Below, in pieces: positions 26,659 through 34,312 of a stretch of DNA of 64,000 nucleotides; within the stretch, counting starts at the first letter, position 1, and every line of letters starts with the position of its first letter. The stretch comes from Shewanella woodyi ATCC 51908. Lineage in GTDB: Bacteria > Pseudomonadota > Gammaproteobacteria > Enterobacterales > Shewanellaceae. The translations under genes were made by a program, and so were the position numbers. The DNA lies in the NCBI RefSeq assembly GCF_000019525.1, contig NC_010506.1, positions 4,836,001 to 4,900,000 on the forward strand, read 5' to 3'. The notes under the pieces are model-generated. The model saw nothing but the letters and a program-made list of their open reading frames with translations, ran no database searches and was not told the DNA's origin.

Positions 26659-28149
26659 ATGAGCAATAACAAAACAAGCCATAACAATATCGATCCCGTC
26701 ACCGCCTCCTCCGCTCAAGCAGTGCACAGGTACCCTGCACCTGAGCAGCGCATTGAGTTTAGAGAGATCCCTATCTCTCCAGCACCTCAATCGGTCAAAC
26801 ACAGTAAGAAAACGCCATTAGCCTCGGGTAAAATCCATATTCGTGAGCAGAAAGGCAGATTTCAACGAATACGCACCGCCACTAACAGCCTCCTGGTTAT
26901 CCTCTTTTTCCTACTGCCTTTTATCTCCTACCAAGGCCATCAAGCCATACTGTTCAACTTAAGTGAGCAGCAATTTATCTTCTTTGGCACCACACTCTGG
27001 CCTCAGGATTTTACTGTGTTAGCTTGGGTCTTTATTGCCGCAGCCTTTCTGCTTTTCTTTACCACAGTGTTTTGGGGCAGAGTCTGGTGTGGCTACCTCT
27101 GCCCCCAGACAGCATGGACCTTTATGTATGTCTGGATAGAGACACGTTTAGAGGGCAATCAAAATAAGCGGATCGCACTAGACAAAGCCCCCTGGACTCG
27201 TCAAAAAATCGTAAAAAGAGTGGCTAAACACACAGCTTGGGGGCTTACCGCCCTACTAACAGGCTGCGCCTTTATCGCCTATTTTGTCCCTGCACGGGAA
27301 CTTTATAGCGATATTTTTAGCTTAGAGGCCAGTTTTTGGGTCACAACTTGGGTATGGTTTTTCGCTATCTGTACCTATCTTAATGCGGGCTGGATGCGCG
27401 AGCAGATGTGCCTACACTGCTGCCCATACTCTCGATTTCAATCGGTAATGTTTGACGCCAATACCAAAACGGTTACCTATGATGCCAACCGAGGTGAAAG
27501 CCGAGGTGCAAGAAAACGTAAACAGGAGACAGAGTTAGGCGACTGCGTCGACTGTCACCTTTGCGTCGATGTTTGCCCAACGGGGATCGATATCCGCAAT
27601 GGTTTGCAATATGAATGCATCAACTGCGGGGCTTGTGTCGATACCTGTAACCAAACCATGGACAAATTTGGCTACCAAAAAAACCTTATATCCTATGTCA
27701 GCGAGAACTCACTTAAAGGTAAAAGCCAGCCTATTTATACCTCACTTAAATTTATTGGATACGGTCTCTCAGCCTTTATCATGCTAGTTGTGATAGGTGT
27801 AGACATGGCTAATAAGAGTGATATACAGCTCAATGTGCTTCGTGACAGACAAAATCTATATCGGGAAACGGCCCAGAGCCAGATAGAGAACAGCTACACC
27901 CTCAAAATACGCAATAAAACCCAGCAAACTAGGCAATATCGACTCTCAATAGACAAACCTCAGCTTATGTTAGTAGGTAGTGCTGAGCTGGTGATAAAAC
28001 CTGGAGAGCAGCTGGATTATCCAGTCACACTCAAAACCGATACCGATCAGCTTATGTCGACACGCACCCCGATCACATTTTCTGTTACTGACATCAGCCA
28101 AACTGACAGTAGCGTATCTCAACAATCCAACTTTTTTGGGCCGCTCTAG
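26659..28149 (+). CDS. ccoG: Cytochrome c oxidase accessory protein CcoG (FixG/RdxA)
   Basis: The product is 496 residues with several membrane helices. The family marks are GYLCPQT, CCPYSRFQSVMFD and two ferredoxin-type cysteine clusters (CVDCHLCVDVCP and CINCGACVDTC), which bind two 4Fe-4S centres. A C-terminal Ig-like domain follows the last helix. CcoG helps deliver or reduce copper during assembly of cbb3 oxidase. The ccoNOPQ and ccoIS genes are not adjacent, so here it is separate from its usual partners. Start ATG at 26659. Confidence 0.95.
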   Translation: MSNNKTSHNNIDPVTASSAQAVHRYPAPEQRIEFREIPISPAPQSVKHSKKTPLASGKIHIREQKGRFQRIRTATNSLLVILFFLLPFISYQGHQAILFNLSEQQFIFFGTTLWPQDFTVLAWVFIAAAFLLFFTTVFWGRVWCGYLCPQTAWTFMYVWIETRLEGNQNKRIALDKAPWTRQKIVKRVAKHTAWGLTALLTGCAFIAYFVPARELYSDIFSLEASFWVTTWVWFFAICTYLNAGWMREQMCLHCCPYSRFQSVMFDANTKTVTYDANRGESRGARKRKQETELGDCVDCHLCVDVCPTGIDIRNGLQYECINCGACVDTCNQTMDKFGYQKNLISYVSENSLKGKSQPIYTSLKFIGYGLSAFIMLVVIGVDMANKSDIQLNVLRDRQNLYRETAQSQIENSYTLKIRNKTQQTRQYRLSIDKPQLMLVGSAELVIKPGEQLDYPVTLKTDTDQLMSTRTPITFSVTDISQTDSSVSQQSNFFGPL

Positions 28150-28161
28150 CTCGCTACCATC

Positions 28162-28184
28162 ATGGGGTTACACGCTAACCCCAT
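28162..28184 (+). terminator. Hairpin after ccoG
   Basis: ATGGGGTTA-CACGC-TAACCCCAT, a perfect 9-bp stem 13 bases after the ccoG stop. The tail (ACTTTGCT) is only weakly T-rich. Confidence 0.6.
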
Positions 28185-28410
28185 ACTTTGCTAAATAAAA
28201 ATATCTTCTCAAACCAGAGCTGAGTATAAACTCTAATCCTTACAAACTGATAGCAAGCATTTCAACCATGATCTATTTCGTAATTCCTATTGACCTAAGG
28301 CTATTTTTAGCACTAATCTAAACACCTGTTTGATTTTATAAAAATAGAAGCTCAAAGCAGACAAACGGTGTTTTTAAGAAAGTCTTCAATACTTTAAAAG
28401 GGCAATCAGC

Positions 28411-30024
28411 ATGGCGTACGACTCAGATCAGCAACTTGACCTCACCCAATACACCTCTCTTATCGATCTGATAGAGCAGACAAGTGATAGGTACGGTGAC
28501 AAAACGGCTTATGCTTGCCTTGGACACCACACATCGTTTAGCGAAATAGAGCGAGACTCGCGTTACTTTGCCGCCTACCTCCAGAGCATTGAAGGCTTAA
28601 ATGTCGGTGATCGCATCGCCATCCAGCTGCCCAATATTACTCAGTTTGTTATTGCCGCCTATGGTGCTATACGAGCAGGAATGGTGATAGTAAACACTAA
28701 CCCACTCTATACAGAGCGTGAACTCATTCATCAATTTAACGACTCTGGCGCCAAAGCATTAGTGGTACTGTCAGATCTTCTGCCCACACTAACAAACGTG
28801 GTCGCCAAAACCGATATAGAGACAGTGATCTCAACCCATGCTCTTGATCTACACGCACCACAAGAGCAGGCTCAGCCTCAACCAGAGGTTCCCTTTGCGA
28901 CACTGACATTCCATCATATTTTGAGCCAAGGGGCTGAACTTAACTACCAGCCAATTACCAGCCAACTTGAACAACTTGCCGCCCTGCAGTACACAGGTGG
29001 CACTACGGGACTCTCTAAAGGTGCCATGTTGAGCCACGGCAACCTTATCGCTAATGCCATGCAGATAAAATCCCGTGTCGGCGACAAGCTTATCAAGGGT
29101 GAAGAGATTTTCGTTGCTCCGCTTCCCATCTACCATATCTACGCGTTTATGGTGAACTTGGTGCTCTATTTTGAGCGAGGTGCCTGCTCGGTACTAATCC
29201 CCAATCCCAGAGATATCTCATCACTAATCCAAACCATCTCTAACTACAAATTCAGCGGTTTTGCAGGCTTAAACACACTCTTTGTTGGCCTCTGTCATCA
29301 GCCAGAGTTTAAAGCCTTAGACTTTTCTCACCTCAAAGTGACCATCTCAGGCGGCACCGCCCTGACCCAAGCAGCGGCAAATGTATGGCAACAAACCACA
29401 GGCTGCACCATCTCTGAAGGTTATGGACTCTCTGAAACCTCACCCGTTGTATCACTTAACTCACCAGGGCTTGAACAGATAGGCACCATAGGCAAGCCAG
29501 TCATTGGCACTGAGGTCAGGATTCTCGATACCGATGATAACGAGGTTCCATTAGGTGAAAGTGGCGAAGTAGCAGTACGCGGTCCTCAAGTGATGCAAGG
29601 CTACTGGAACAAACCAGAGGAAACCGCCAAGGTGATGACCCAAGATGGGTTCTTTAAAACTGGCGATATCGGCGTAGCAACCAGCGACGGCTTCCATAAA
29701 ATAGTCGACCGTATCAAAGATATGATCATAGTCTCAGGTTTTAACGTCTACCCCAACGAGATTGAAGATGTGCTCTCCAACCACGACGCTATCTTAGAGT
29801 GTGCCGTTATCGGCGTAAAAGATGAACGTGCAGGCGAAAAGGTCAAAGCGGTTATCGTATTAAATGATCAAAGTTCAGACCAAGAAGCAGCCAGAGCAGA
29901 GCTTGAAAGCTACTGCCGAGCACAGTTAACTGCCTATAAAGTCCCTCGCATTATCGAATTTGTTGATGCCCTACCTAAATCAACGGTCGGCAAGATCCTA
30001 AGACGAGAACTAAGGGAAGGCTAA
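28411..30024 (+). CDS. Long-chain fatty-acid-CoA ligase type enzyme (FadD-like)
   Basis: The product is 537 residues of the AMP-forming acyl-CoA synthetase family. The ATP/AMP signature is YTGGTTGLSKGAMLSH, followed by EGYGLSETSP, FKTGDIG and VDRIKDMIIVSGFNVYPNEI, and the catalytic Lys lies in PKSTVGKILRREL. The enzyme would activate a fatty acid with ATP and CoA. It resembles FadD, but many genomes carry several paralogues and chain-length preference is not visible. It stands alone and ends next to a CTAGG palindrome. Confidence 0.88.
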   Translation: MAYDSDQQLDLTQYTSLIDLIEQTSDRYGDKTAYACLGHHTSFSEIERDSRYFAAYLQSIEGLNVGDRIAIQLPNITQFVIAAYGAIRAGMVIVNTNPLYTERELIHQFNDSGAKALVVLSDLLPTLTNVVAKTDIETVISTHALDLHAPQEQAQPQPEVPFATLTFHHILSQGAELNYQPITSQLEQLAALQYTGGTTGLSKGAMLSHGNLIANAMQIKSRVGDKLIKGEEIFVAPLPIYHIYAFMVNLVLYFERGACSVLIPNPRDISSLIQTISNYKFSGFAGLNTLFVGLCHQPEFKALDFSHLKVTISGGTALTQAAANVWQQTTGCTISEGYGLSETSPVVSLNSPGLEQIGTIGKPVIGTEVRILDTDDNEVPLGESGEVAVRGPQVMQGYWNKPEETAKVMTQDGFFKTGDIGVATSDGFHKIVDRIKDMIIVSGFNVYPNEIEDVLSNHDAILECAVIGVKDERAGEKVKAVIVLNDQSSDQEAARAELESYCRAQLTAYKVPRIIEFVDALPKSTVGKILRRELREG

Positions 30025-30034
30025 GATAAAGCGG

Positions 30035-30066
30035 CGAGTTCCTAGGACCTAGAACCTAGGAGCTCG
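30035..30066. repeat. CTAGG-type palindrome after the acyl-CoA ligase gene
   Basis: CGAGTTCCTAGG at 30035-30046 pairs with CCTAGGAGCTCG at 30055-30066 (one G-U pair), loop ACCTAGAA. It has the same CCTAGGACCTAG and GAGCTCG words as the palindromes near 9281-9470 and 59531. It may act as a terminator. Confidence 0.65.
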
Positions 30067-30280
30067 AATACCGACCTCCCCATTCCAATCATCCTTGAGT
30101 GCAAAACTAGCCTCAATTACAGATCTAGCCTCTTCAGCGACAATGCCCCATATTTTCACGTCAGCTAAAATGCTGTGCCTTTAGAGTTCCATCAACAAAA
30201 ATTTTGTTATCTTCAAAGCGATGACTCCCCTATCTACACATGTGGCATAATGGTGTTAAGTAGATAACAGAGAAGTGACA

Positions 30281-30550
30281 GTGGACAATCAACAAGACAA
30301 CTACATGACTGAAGAGACATTAATTGAGACAGTCGAAAACCAGATAGCCGATGGAGAGCCTAAGAAGGTCAAAGCGACCTTGATGCGTTTGGTCATGACA
30401 GGAACACCTCGTGAAGAAGCGATTAAATGGATAGCCTGCGCACTAGCTGTCGAAATATTCGATATCATGGAAAACGAGGCCTCTTTTAACGCAAAACGTT
30501 ATGACCAACATTTGGATGCACTACCCAATATGGATTGGTTAGACGACTGA
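30281..30550 (+). CDS. Small conserved-type protein of unknown function
   Basis: The product is 89 residues from a GTG at 30281 with AGAGAAG upstream; another GTG six bases earlier and an ATG at 30305 are alternatives. It is acidic and helical, with the segments MRLVMTGTPREEAIKWIACALAVEIFD and LPNMDWLDD near the end (described here in parts). No signal peptide, membrane helix or known motif is seen. It stands alone between the acyl-CoA ligase and a repeat element. I do not recognise the family. Confidence 0.7.
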   Translation: MDNQQDNYMTEETLIETVENQIADGEPKKVKATLMRLVMTGTPREEAIKWIACALAVEIFDIMENEASFNAKRYDQHLDALPNMDWLDD

Positions 30551-30570
30551 TAAGACCCTTCAAGAATTAG

Positions 30571-30680
30571 CCAGCCTTCGAATGAAGGCTGATTACACTT
30601 CTTCGTGTTAACTTTTGGCTGAAGTGGTATTGGCTTGTGATGTGAAGGTCAATCCTTCATTGCTGTAAATGACTCCTTTG
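30571..30680 (+). repeat. Dispersed repeat, copy A, left of the AraC-TauE pair
   Basis: About 105 bases that recur, diverged, at 32691-32800 in the same orientation. The 23 bases 30575-30597 are identical to 32698-32720. The unit starts with a perfect AGCCTTC-GAAT-GAAGGCT hairpin and ends with a second GAAGG/CCTTC hairpin. The two copies flank the AraC regulator and the transporter. Confidence 0.7.
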
Positions 30681-30768
30681 GCCCTTATTCTGAGCTTTTA
30701 TTGTGCAAAAAATAGAATCCAACTTGAAACTTTTAGAGCCTTTGCTATGGGGAGATGTAGTTAAAAAT

Positions 30769-31554
30769 TTAACCTAGCTGACTATAAAACCCTGGTGTTA
30801 CTCCGGTAAGTTTTCGGAACATGTAGATAAAAGATGAAGGAGACTCATAACCAAGATTAAGTGATATATTGCTAACCGTTTCTCCAGAAGATAATTTGGT
30901 GATTGCTACTTGAACATTAAATCTTTGCCTCCATTCACTATAAGTTAAGCCCGTTTCATTTTTAAATAGCCGTGATAACGTGCGAGCCGAAGCACCAACA
31001 ATGTTCCCCCATTGTACTAAGTTATTACGATTTGACGGTTCGAGCTGTAACTGAGTTAGTATCGCAAGCAGCCTAGAATCCTTTGGATAAGGAAGTTGTA
31101 AGGGTATTTTTATCGCGACAATTAGCTTATCTCGAATAAGTCTGAGTAGTCGGCCATCGACACCAGACCATTCATAGTCTCCATCAATGCTCTTAGATTC
31201 TACAATCAATACCTTCAAAAAAAACTCCACATTGAGTACACAACAACACTCAGGAAACCCGCTAAGAACAGTATTGTCAAAATAGAAACTCGTCAACTCC
31301 ACATCACTTATTGCCGTCACTTCATGGCAGGTATTGGGGGTCACCCAAACCCCTTGCTCAGGTGGCACTATATAACGACTTACTGTAGTCGCAACAGCTA
31401 GCACTCCACGACTTGCATAAACAAACTGACCCCAAGTATGGCGATGTTTCTTAACGGTTGAATGAATAAACAACTCTCGATTTACAACCACGATAGGTCT
31501 AGAAAGAGGCTTCATAGACTCATTCGATGGGGTAAGTTCAATCATTTTTGGCAT
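30769..31554 (-). CDS. AraC-family transcriptional regulator
   Basis: The product is 261 residues. The N-terminal cupin part has HRHTWGQFVYASRG and PPEQGVWVTPNTCHEV, typical of AraC regulators with a small-molecule pocket. The C-terminal part has two helix-turn-helix units (GASARTLSRLFKNETGL and ISLNLGYESPSSFIYMFRK). It is divergent from a TauE-type transporter, with a palindromic operator in the 93-base gap. It therefore probably controls that transporter and itself. Start ATG at 31552-31554. Confidence 0.9.
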   Translation of the reverse strand: MPKMIELTPSNESMKPLSRPIVVVNRELFIHSTVKKHRHTWGQFVYASRGVLAVATTVSRYIVPPEQGVWVTPNTCHEVTAISDVELTSFYFDNTVLSGFPECCCVLNVEFFLKVLIVESKSIDGDYEWSGVDGRLLRLIRDKLIVAIKIPLQLPYPKDSRLLAILTQLQLEPSNRNNLVQWGNIVGASARTLSRLFKNETGLTYSEWRQRFNVQVAITKLSSGETVSNISLNLGYESPSSFIYMFRKLTGVTPGFYSQLG

Positions 31555-31557
31555 ATA

Positions 31558-31584
31558 ATCGATATTTGTTTACAAATAATCGAT
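31558..31584. promoter_or_regulatory. Palindromic operator between the AraC-type and TauE-type genes
   Basis: ATCGATATTTGT at 31558-31569 faces ACAAATAATCGAT at 31572-31584, an almost perfect inverted repeat with one extra A. It starts 4 bases upstream of the regulator start codon and is well placed to control both divergent promoters. Confidence 0.55.
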
Positions 31585-31647
31585 ACCTTACCATTCTCAA
31601 ATTTCTTTAGCATTGATTTCTTAGACTAGATAAGTTGGAAAAATAAG

Positions 31648-32454
31648 ATGTTTCAAATTGATGTTATATGCTCATTTCTATTATTAGGGGCACTTGTAGG
31701 CTTTGCAGCGGGTCTATTCGGTATTGGCGGTGGGGGGATAATGGTGCCTATGTTGACTGCCATATTTTTAAACCAAGGTATTGCAATGAATACTGTCGTT
31801 CCCTTAGCTTTGGGGACATCAATGGCAGCAATTATCGTTACATCACTATCAAATTTACGTGCTCACAATGCTAAAAAAGGTATCCTTTGGCCTGTCGTTA
31901 CGAACATGTTACCTGGGATTTTCTTGGGAACTTTCGCCTCAACCTTTATCGCTTCTAAAGTCGATGCCTTTTATCTCGCACTTTTTTTTGCCCTATTTAT
32001 GGCTTATGTGTCGATGAAAATGTTATTCAGTAAAACAGTTAAGTCAGATCAAAGAATACCAAATACAGGAAATATGTTTTTGGCAGGCTCAGGAATTGGT
32101 GCAATATCAGCATTGGTTTCTATTGGAGGCGGATCGCTAACTGTCCCCTACTTAGCAGGGCGAAGCATTGAAATAAAAAAAGCAATTGGCACTTCAGCAG
32201 CCATTGGACTCCCCATCTCAGTAGCAGGAACATTAGGCTACTTAATTCACGGCTGGAATAGTACTTCACTTATAAACTATGCGGTCGGTTATATTTATCT
32301 CCCAGCGGTACTCTTAATTTCTATAACAAGTTTTTTAACGGTACCTTACGGGGTTAAACTGGCATATTACCTTCCAGTTACCATACTCAAAAAAATGTTT
32401 GCGCTACTGCTTATTCTCATTAGTCTCAATATGGTTATATCAATACTTGATTGA
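31648..32454 (+). CDS. TauE/SafE (DUF81) family membrane transporter
   Basis: The product is 268 residues with about eight hydrophobic helices. The family repeat is visible twice: GFAAGLFGIGGGGIMVP in the first half and ALVSIGGGSLTVPYL in the second. The family exports sulfite, sulfonates and other organic anions. The substrate is not known here. Divergence from an AraC regulator across a palindrome suggests induction by its substrate. Start ATG at 31648. Confidence 0.9.
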   Translation: MFQIDVICSFLLLGALVGFAAGLFGIGGGGIMVPMLTAIFLNQGIAMNTVVPLALGTSMAAIIVTSLSNLRAHNAKKGILWPVVTNMLPGIFLGTFASTFIASKVDAFYLALFFALFMAYVSMKMLFSKTVKSDQRIPNTGNMFLAGSGIGAISALVSIGGGSLTVPYLAGRSIEIKKAIGTSAAIGLPISVAGTLGYLIHGWNSTSLINYAVGYIYLPAVLLISITSFLTVPYGVKLAYYLPVTILKKMFALLLILISLNMVISILD

Positions 32455-32600
32455 GAAAGTTGAACAATAAATAGGAAATAAATAGGGCCACCCACAATAA
32501 ATTGTGTTGAATACTTCCATGTAAGCTCGACGACAGCATCTGACCCAAAAGGATGTGGGAAATGCCGGAAAATGTAGGGAACATTTCTGGCCATGCTGTC

Positions 32601-32644
32601 AAAACTCGCAGCCGCACCTACACCCGTTCATTTGTCTCTTCGAT
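32601..32644. repeat. 44-bp intergenic repeat, copy 1
   Basis: A 44-base stretch beginning AAAACTCGCAGCCGCACC that recurs at 32879-32922 with three differences. A more distant inverted relative lies at 34026-34065. It belongs to a dispersed intergenic family, and I cannot assign a function. Confidence 0.7.
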
Positions 32645-32690
32645 TTATCTTTACTTGGTAGGGTTTCGTAACTGATTACTGCCCCAAAGT

Positions 32691-32800
32691 TGGCTAACCT
32701 TCGAATGAAGGCTGATTACATTTTCTTGTTTAGCTTCTGGCTGGTTTGATATTTGGTGTTGTGTTTGAAGGTTGTACCTTCATTGTTATCTATCGCCTCC
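32691..32800 (+). repeat. Dispersed repeat, copy B, right of the AraC-TauE pair
   Basis: Diverged second copy of the unit at 30571-30680. It shares the 23-base core, a TTCTGGCTG-type word and the terminal GAAGGT-TGT-ACCTTC hairpin. Same orientation as copy A. Confidence 0.7.
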
Positions 32801-32878
32801 AGCGGGGGAATATGCAGTTACTTCTGCGAGACGCTGTGAAGCCATCCATGGCCGCTTTACGGTTTCATCCTTGAAACC

Positions 32879-32922
32879 AAAACTCGCAGCCGCATCTACA
32901 CCTGTTCATTTTTCTCTTCGAT
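32879..32922. repeat. 44-bp intergenic repeat, copy 2
   Basis: 41 of 44 bases match 32601-32644, direct orientation. It is preceded by a run with small palindromes (CCATCCATGG, GGTTTCATCCTTGAAACC). Confidence 0.7.
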
Positions 32923-32962
32923 GTGGCTTTATCTCTTTATGTCTTAGTGTCAGTAATTTTCC

Positions 32963-33127
32963 CTACGCAGCACTGACCTCTATGTAATGCTTTTTCTCAT
33001 CAGTCGGGAAGATACGGGGGCTGTCTAGCAATGATTCTATAGCAACCATAAGAGAATTAAGGCGTTTCTTGTGGATGGAAGAGCATTGATTGGTGAGTGA
33101 TTCATGTAGTATTGTAATGTCGCTCAT
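32963..33127 (-). pseudogene. N-terminal remnant of an IS4-type transposase
   Basis: A 54-codon frame on the minus strand begins MSDITILHESLTNQCSSIHK and continues KRLNSLMVAIESLLDS. This resembles the N-terminus of IS4-family transposases (ILH..L..QC..IHK.RL...M). After about residue 36 the similarity ends and a stop follows, so at least 300 residues are missing. It marks an old insertion in the repeat-rich gap between the TauE-type gene and the next lipoprotein gene. Confidence 0.6.
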
Positions 33128-33296
33128 GGTGTTGTTCTAGTTTGTTTTTGGCCAGATTAATTAGCTCAAACAGCACCATGCGTGTCTACTAATTGATTGT
33201 AAAAAAATTATCTGGGGACTTCCTAGCTGCGGGCGTTATATTTTCACTCAATAGTCTGCAATATCGCAGGTAAATTTAATTAATAAAGGAATACTA

Positions 33297-33845
33297 ATGA
33301 AATTTATAAAAAGTACTTTAGCAATGGCAACTTGTTTCTATCTAGCGGGTTGTGCATCAGGCGCTCAAGTAGAAAATATGATTTATAAGGGCGATAAGCA
33401 TGAATACTCTTCTGAAATTAAAGAAAATGTAATGCTATCTTCCGTGACTGGCGGAGAAGAAACGAACCCAGTGTGGACTTCGGAAATCAGTGATGAAGCA
33501 TTTTCTGGTGCCATAAAACAGAGTCTAAAAAATGAAGGGCTATATTCAGAAGATGGTAAATACGATTTATCTGTTGAAATGCTGGAAATAGATCAGCCAA
33601 GTTTTGGGTTTGATATGACAGTTACTACAATCGTTAAATATGTTCTAACAGATAAAGCGTCTGGTGAAGTGATTATTGACAAGGAAGTAAACGCACCTTA
33701 TACAGCTACTGTAGGAGATGCCTTCTCTGGAGTAAAAAGGTTAAGATTGGCTAATGAAGGTTCTAGTCAAGAGAATATTAAAGGGTTGCTTGCTTTATTG
33801 TCTGAGTTAAATTTAGGCATCGACCAAGTAAGTATGGCCAAATAA
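33297..33845 (+). CDS. Putative lipoprotein of unknown function
   Basis: The product is 182 residues. The N-terminus (MKFIKSTLAMATCFYLAGCA) is a lipoprotein signal with lipobox LAGC. The mature part is acidic and has no motif I recognise; a stretch around residues 85-130 alternates like beta strands (YDLSVEMLEID, TTIVKYVLTDKASGEVI). A ribosome site AAAGGA lies just before the ATG at 33297. It stands alone between repeat-rich gaps. Confidence 0.75.
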   Translation: MKFIKSTLAMATCFYLAGCASGAQVENMIYKGDKHEYSSEIKENVMLSSVTGGEETNPVWTSEISDEAFSGAIKQSLKNEGLYSEDGKYDLSVEMLEIDQPSFGFDMTVTTIVKYVLTDKASGEVIIDKEVNAPYTATVGDAFSGVKRLRLANEGSSQENIKGLLALLSELNLGIDQVSMAK

Positions 33846-34290
33846 AAAGCATAACAAAAGACTATGGCGTCAATAGCTAAATGCATAACTTTGGCGCTTC
33901 CCTTACTCGTCCCTAGAAAAGCCATCTCACAGCATTGAAATTAGCAAAATCCAAAAAACCATACCTTTTTACAACATCAAACACTTCTTATTAAAGAGCA
34001 ACTAGGTCGTAACTAATCGGCTGAAGTCGAAGAGATAAACACTCAGGTGTGAATGCAGCTGTGGGCGTTGGTGGCAAGGCCGTTCTATGACATCCTGTCA
34101 CCACGGCATTTGTGAATCCATTCACATCAGATGCCACCGTCGAGCGTATAGGGACATATTTATAGCGCCCCGCAGAAGTATTTACACATCGGCATGCTGC
34201 AAGCAATTGATTAATATAGAGGTTACGGTTCCCTATAAACCTCTAAACACCAAAACCAGCCCAATGAAACCAATCAAAAAGATATTTAAT
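33846..34290. other. Repeat-containing gap, no gene seen
   Basis: About 450 bases without a convincing frame. The stretch 34026-34065 is an inverted, diverged relative of the 44-bp repeats at 32601 and 32879. Around 34075-34120 a GTGACAGGATG/CATCCTGTCAC-type palindrome is visible. The gap looks like accumulated repeat elements. Confidence 0.5.
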
Positions 34291-34312
34291 GGGCTTATTA
34301 TCCGATAAGCCC
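34291..34312 (-). terminator. Terminator of the ABC exporter gene
   Basis: GGGCTTAT at 34291-34298 pairs with ATAAGCCC at 34305-34312. Read on the minus strand it is followed by ATTAAATATCTTTTT. It directly adjoins the stop codon of the exporter gene. Confidence 0.7.

Noticed and set aside
34087..34308. 73-codon frame on the plus strand
   Set aside because: It lies over dispersed repeats and the exporter terminator and has no protein-like features.
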